A stretch of 8,956 nucleotides of DNA from Sphingomonadales bacterium (GTDB lineage: Bacteria > Pseudomonadota > Alphaproteobacteria > Sphingomonadales > Sphingomonadaceae), in contig JAIYAA010000008.1 in assembly GCA_027489295.1 (NCBI GenBank), positions 1 through 8,956 on the forward strand. Reading direction: 5' to 3'. A program made the position numbers and the translations under genes. The notes under the pieces are model-generated. The model saw only the letters and a program-made list of their open reading frames with translations. It did no database searches and had not been told where the DNA came from. This document shows, piece after piece, positions 5,607-8,956 of the stretch. Within the stretch, counting starts at the first letter, position 1; each line of letters begins with the position of its first letter.

Positions 5607-8600
5607 TTAGAAGGAGTAGCCGACCGACAGCTTCACGGTGCGCGGCGGGTTGCCGCCGACGCTGGTGCCGACCTGGCGGCCCCAATCGGTGGAGCCTGGG
5701 TCGTTGTTGAAATCGACATAGTTGTAGTCGTTGAACACGTTCAGCACGTCGACGCGGAAGCGCAGGCGGGTCTGGTCGCTGATGAAGTGGATCGGCACAT
5801 ATTTGGTCAGTGCCAGGTCGAGCTGGCGCCGGCCCCAGCCGCCGCCCACGCCATCGGTGAAGCGGCCGACCAGCACGCGCTGGAACGGGTTCGCCTGGTC
5901 GATGAACGCCTTCTCATAGGCGGCCGATTCGACCTGGAACTTGGACGAGAGTGCGAAGCCCAGCGGCAGGTCGACGCTGCCGGCGATCACCAGGCGGTGG
6001 CGCGGCACGCCCGAGGAGCGCAGCGTCGGATAGTCGTTGATCGACGCGTAATCGAGCGAATAGACCTCGCCGAACTGCCGGTTCTCGCTGGCCTCGGTGA
6101 AGGTGTAGGTCGCGTCGATGCTCCATGGCGAGGCCGGGGTGTAGGTCTTGGTGACCTTGAAATAGGCCGCGTCCGAGGCGGTGCGCAGGCCGTTGGTGCC
6201 GAGGATGATCGCGCCATAGCCCGGGGGCGGATCGCCGAACGGGGCCGAAGGCGTATCGGTCGCGTTGGTGGGATCGTTGAAGAAGAAGCTGCCGTCCTTG
6301 CGGCGATTGCCGAGCAGGAAGACGAATCCGTTCTTGCTGGTGATGTGGGTATAGCCCACTTCCAGCCCGACCAGGTTGAACCGGCCACGAAGCCCCAGGC
6401 TGAACTGGTCCGAATAGGGGACCTTCAGATTGTTGTTGAGGAAGCGGAACTCGCGCCCGCCGCCGGTGGTACCGGCGAGCAGCTGCTGGCGGCCTGCGGC
6501 GGTCAGGTAGATCGGGTTCCAGGCGACGCAGGTGGTCGAGGGCGTGCAGGGGTTCTGCGAGTCCGCGCCGATGAAGTTGAAGGTGCGCGTCGGGAAGGCG
6601 CCCTGACTGACTTCCTGCTGGAGGAAGTCGAACTGGTTGCGATCGTAGGAACGGCCATAGCCGCCGAACATCGCGAACCGGCCCGCCTCGTCGAAGCGAT
6701 AGGTGAAGCCCAGCCGCGGCTGCCAGGCGCCCTTGAACGTCTTCCGGTTGTGGCCGTTCGAGATATAGTCGTTGATGTTGTAATCGGCGTTCACCAGGTT
6801 CGGATAGTTGGCCGGCGATACCGCCGTGACGTTCTCCTGCGTGGTAACGTAGTTGAGATAGGCGGGCGTCCGCTCATAATCCCAACGCAGGCCGAGGTTG
6901 AGCGTCAGGCGCGAGGTCACGTCCCAGTCGTCCTGCGCATAGACGCCGAACTGGAAGTTGTTCGAGCGGACGTCGGACGAGCCCGAGCTGCTCGGCGCGC
7001 CGAACTGCACGCGATAGGGGATCGCATCGTTGAAGCCGGTCTGGCCGAACGCGTTGATGTCGTAGGTATAGAGCGGGTTGGTCAGGTTCTGCTCGAGCGA
7101 GCGCAGCTTGATCCAGCTCGCCTTGGCGCCGACCTTGATCGTGTGGCCGTTAAAGCCGGTCCAGGTGAAGTCGTTCTGGACGGTCCAGCCCTTCTGGCCC
7201 TTGTCCTGCTGGTTGCCGCCCGCACCGAACTGCAGCAGGTTGAAGCGGCTGCGGTTGCCGTTGACCAGCGGAGTCGCCTGGAACAGCGTGGTGATGCCGC
7301 CCGTCGCCGGGGTCGGCGCCCAGCGCGTATCCTGGTAGGAGACGCGGAAGTCGTTGATCCAGCTGTCTTCGCTCCGCTGCCAACGCCCGGTGAAGCGCTT
7401 TTCCTCGACCTTGTTGAGCGTGGCGGTGCTCGACGAGGAGAATCCGGTCCCGATCTGGACGCCGGATTCCTTGCGGTATTTGCCGGTGAACTCGATCAGG
7501 TCCTTGTCGCTCGGCTCGACGTCGATCTTGCCGAAATACAGGTCCTCGTTGAAGCGCTGCGAGAAGCTGCCGAAATATTGCTGATACTGGCTGGGCAGGC
7601 CGCTGACCGGGAAGCCGTTCTCCGGCCGCACGTCGTACGGGCTGTCGATCCGCTTGCCTTCATAGGTCAGGAAGAAGTGCGCGCGATCCTTCACGATCGG
7701 GCCGCCGAGCGCGAGGCCGAACTGCTTGTTGTTCGAATCCACCTTGTCGGTCTTGGTGGGGAACAGCTCGCTCGGCCGGCGGGCACGCAGGTCCTGGTTG
7801 GTATAGTCGAGGAAGCCCTCGCCGTGGAATTCGTTGGTGCCGGACTTGGTGGCGGCGGTGATCGCCACCGAGCTGACCTGGTCGAACTCCGCCTTGTAGT
7901 TGGACGAGAGCACCTGATACTCGCCGATCGCGAGCTGCGGGAACGGGTTGCCCGCCGAGCTGTCCTGCCCGGTGATGCCGTTCTTGAGGACATAGTCCTT
8001 CTGGCTGACACCGTCGACGAACACGTTCACGGTGCGGCTGTCCTGCGCACCGCCCTGGATGCGCGAGGAGCCGTCGGCGCTCTCGATGAAGCGGACGCCC
8101 GGCGCCAGATCGGCGAAGGCGAGGAAGTTGCGGTTGTTCTGCGGCAACTGCTCGATCAGCCGCTGGGTGATGCTGATGCCGACCTGGCCACCGTCGAGCG
8201 AGCGGATGCGGTTGCCGGTCACGACGATCTCGTCCCCGCCGGCCGGTGCGGTTTCACCCGCGGCGGGCGCGGCGGCGGTGTCGGCCGGGGTCGAGAGATC
8301 GAGGTCGAGGCCGGCGTTCTGGCCGACGCGCAGCGTGAACGCGTCCGAATTGCGCGTGCCGCTCTGCAGCTTGATCTCGAGGCGATAGGTGCCCGGGCGG
8401 AGCGAGGCGAAATTGTAGCTCCCGTCGGTGCCGACCGTCGCGCTGCGGCGGATGCCGGTCGACACTTCGATCGCGGTCACCTCGGTGACCGGGTTGTTCG
8501 CCGGCGCGGTGATCGTGCCGCGCAGCGACGCCTGGCCGACCTGGGCCATGGCGGGAGCGGGGGCGAGCAGGGCACCGCTGCCCAGCACGGTCATCGTCAG

Positions 8601-8630
8601 CAATGCGGAACGCAAAACTAGCTTGTTCAT
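5607..8630 (-). CDS. TonB-dependent receptor with carboxypeptidase-regulatory-like domain (Oar-like)
   Basis: A 1007-residue outer-membrane transporter. Residues 1-30 are a Sec signal peptide ending in A-M-A-Q. A carboxypeptidase regulatory-like fold (PF13620 type) covers about 32-112 and carries the usual GSYNFASLRPGTYRLEI stretch (70-86). An Ala/Pro-rich linker with the TonB box EIVVTG (134-139) follows, then the plug (about 145-265, including VNVFVDGVSQK and TKSGTNEFHGEG) and a large barrel ending in GYSF with a terminal Phe. This architecture matches Oar-like receptors and differs from the receptor at 682. C695 and C701 are the only cysteines and could form a loop disulfide. The ATG lies in an ATGA overlap with the upstream LacI-family gene. 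GGGAGGA lies 12 bases upstream and a weaker GAGAG 5 bases upstream, so spacing is unusual. Placed between a LacI regulator and an exported glucan hydrolase, it most likely imports an oligosaccharide; this is inferred from context. Confidence 0.93.
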   Translation of the reverse strand: MNKLVLRSALLTMTVLGSGALLAPAPAMAQVGQASLRGTITAPANNPVTEVTAIEVSTGIRRSATVGTDGSYNFASLRPGTYRLEIKLQSGTRNSDAFTLRVGQNAGLDLDLSTPADTAAAPAAGETAPAGGDEIVVTGNRIRSLDGGQVGISITQRLIEQLPQNNRNFLAFADLAPGVRFIESADGSSRIQGGAQDSRTVNVFVDGVSQKDYVLKNGITGQDSSAGNPFPQLAIGEYQVLSSNYKAEFDQVSSVAITAATKSGTNEFHGEGFLDYTNQDLRARRPSELFPTKTDKVDSNNKQFGLALGGPIVKDRAHFFLTYEGKRIDSPYDVRPENGFPVSGLPSQYQQYFGSFSQRFNEDLYFGKIDVEPSDKDLIEFTGKYRKESGVQIGTGFSSSSTATLNKVEEKRFTGRWQRSEDSWINDFRVSYQDTRWAPTPATGGITTLFQATPLVNGNRSRFNLLQFGAGGNQQDKGQKGWTVQNDFTWTGFNGHTIKVGAKASWIKLRSLEQNLTNPLYTYDINAFGQTGFNDAIPYRVQFGAPSSSGSSDVRSNNFQFGVYAQDDWDVTSRLTLNLGLRWDYERTPAYLNYVTTQENVTAVSPANYPNLVNADYNINDYISNGHNRKTFKGAWQPRLGFTYRFDEAGRFAMFGGYGRSYDRNQFDFLQQEVSQGAFPTRTFNFIGADSQNPCTPSTTCVAWNPIYLTAAGRQQLLAGTTGGGREFRFLNNNLKVPYSDQFSLGLRGRFNLVGLEVGYTHITSKNGFVFLLGNRRKDGSFFFNDPTNATDTPSAPFGDPPPGYGAIILGTNGLRTASDAAYFKVTKTYTPASPWSIDATYTFTEASENRQFGEVYSLDYASINDYPTLRSSGVPRHRLVIAGSVDLPLGFALSSKFQVESAAYEKAFIDQANPFQRVLVGRFTDGVGGGWGRRQLDLALTKYVPIHFISDQTRLRFRVDVLNVFNDYNYVDFNNDPGSTDWGRQVGTSVGGNPPRTVKLSVGYSF

Positions 8631-8956
8631 GGGTACTCTCTATCCTCCCGGCGGATCGGGTTTTCTGTTGTGTTATCGGTGGGTTGGCGGGTCGATTCCC
8701 GCGCGATGACGATCGGCGCACGCCATTCGAGCGTATCGTCGGCGGCGCCGTCGATCAGTCCGGCGAGGCGCACCACCGCGCGCGCGCCGAATTCGGCAAT
8801 GTCGATGCTGGCGGTGGTCAGCGAGGGTGAGATCAGCCGGGTGAGCGGGATGTTGTCGAACCCAGCCACCGCCACCTGCTCGGGCACCGCGATGCCCGCG
8901 CGCTTCAAGGCCATCAGCGCGCCCACCGCCATATTGTCGTTGGCGGCGAAGATCGC
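8627..8956 (-). CDS. LacI-family transcriptional regulator, C-terminal part (cut by right edge)
   Basis: The visible 109 residues are the end of the sugar-binding domain of a LacI/GalR-family repressor; the DNA-binding helix-turn-helix lies beyond the window. The first residues read AIFAANDNMAVGALMALKRAG, less one at the end being the classic family block, followed by VPEQVAVAGFDNIPL, SPSLTT and a final IVIARESTR. The first in-frame ATG in the window (8932) is internal, so the gene runs off the edge. Family members normally end shortly after RESTR, but here about 20 more residues follow, with AT-richer and rarer codons (ACA, ACA, AGA), and this tail carries the ribosome binding site of the next gene. 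The stop overlaps the receptor start by ATGA. The regulator probably controls the receptor-enzyme unit and, if co-transcribed, itself. Its sugar effector is unknown. Confidence 0.9.
   Translation of the reverse strand, partial: AIFAANDNMAVGALMALKRAGIAVPEQVAVAGFDNIPLTRLISPSLTTASIDIAEFGARAVVRLAGLIDGAADDTLEWRAPIVIARESTRQPTDNTTENPIRREDREYP
8643..8649 (-). promoter_or_regulatory. Ribosome binding site inside the end of the LacI gene
   Basis: On the minus strand GGGAGGA (8649-8643) lies 12 bases before the receptor ATG (8630-8628), within the last codons of the regulator. The gap is wide for a standard site; GAGAG (8640-8636) is closer, at 5 bases. The overlapping stop and start would allow translational coupling as well. 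Confidence 0.45.

Noticed and set aside
5787..8621. 944-codon open frame on the plus strand opposite the second receptor
   Set aside because: Same antisense effect of GC bias; the composition is dominated by Arg, Ala, Glu and Val, and the minus strand carries a complete receptor.

Overview
The window looks like chromosomal DNA of a sphingomonad-type alphaproteobacterium (Sphingomonas or a close relative). This rests on the high GC content with strongly GC-biased third codon positions, two large TonB-dependent outer-membrane receptors with 'IVVTG' TonB boxes and C-terminal phenylalanines, and a LacI-type regulator next to a receptor and a periplasmic glycosidase-like protein. The genus is inferred from gene style, not from a marker gene.

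Left part (1-681): a gene-poor control region of about 670 bases. A divergent gene probably starts at position 12 on the minus strand and leaves the window after four codons. It has its own sigma70-like promoter (113-86) and a ribosome binding site in a small hairpin loop. On the plus strand, a candidate promoter (485-512) feeds a leader of about 160 bases carrying a terminator-like hairpin, then a large TonB-dependent receptor (682-3732) closed by a strong intrinsic terminator (3751-3792). This receptor seems to be a single-gene unit. Its substrate is not evident, but its eight cysteines fall in four close pairs.

Middle (3793-4121): a short spacer and a small plus-strand gene of about 65 codons of unknown function. 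It converges on the next gene with only 3 bases between the two stop codons.

Right part (4125-8956, all minus strand): an apparent operon of a LacI-family regulator (3' end only), a TonB-dependent receptor with an N-terminal carboxypeptidase-regulatory-like domain, and a Tat-exported glucoamylase-family protein related to the GH144 / PF10091 group. The regulator stop and the receptor start overlap as ATGA. A perfect 11-bp hairpin with a T-rich tail separates receptor from enzyme and probably reduces transcription of the enzyme gene. The likely logic is a carbohydrate utilisation locus: the regulator senses a sugar product, the receptor imports an oligosaccharide across the outer membrane, and the exported enzyme cuts it. 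A beta-glucan such as beta-1,2-glucan is a reasonable guess from the enzyme family but is not proven here. More of the locus (rest of the regulator, possibly a beta-glucosidase or inner-membrane transporter) would lie beyond the right edge.

I found no RNA genes, insertion sequences, CRISPR arrays or attachment sites. The gene content is ordinary for a sphingomonad; the more interesting signals are in the leaders, the gene junctions and the pairing of receptor type with enzyme type.
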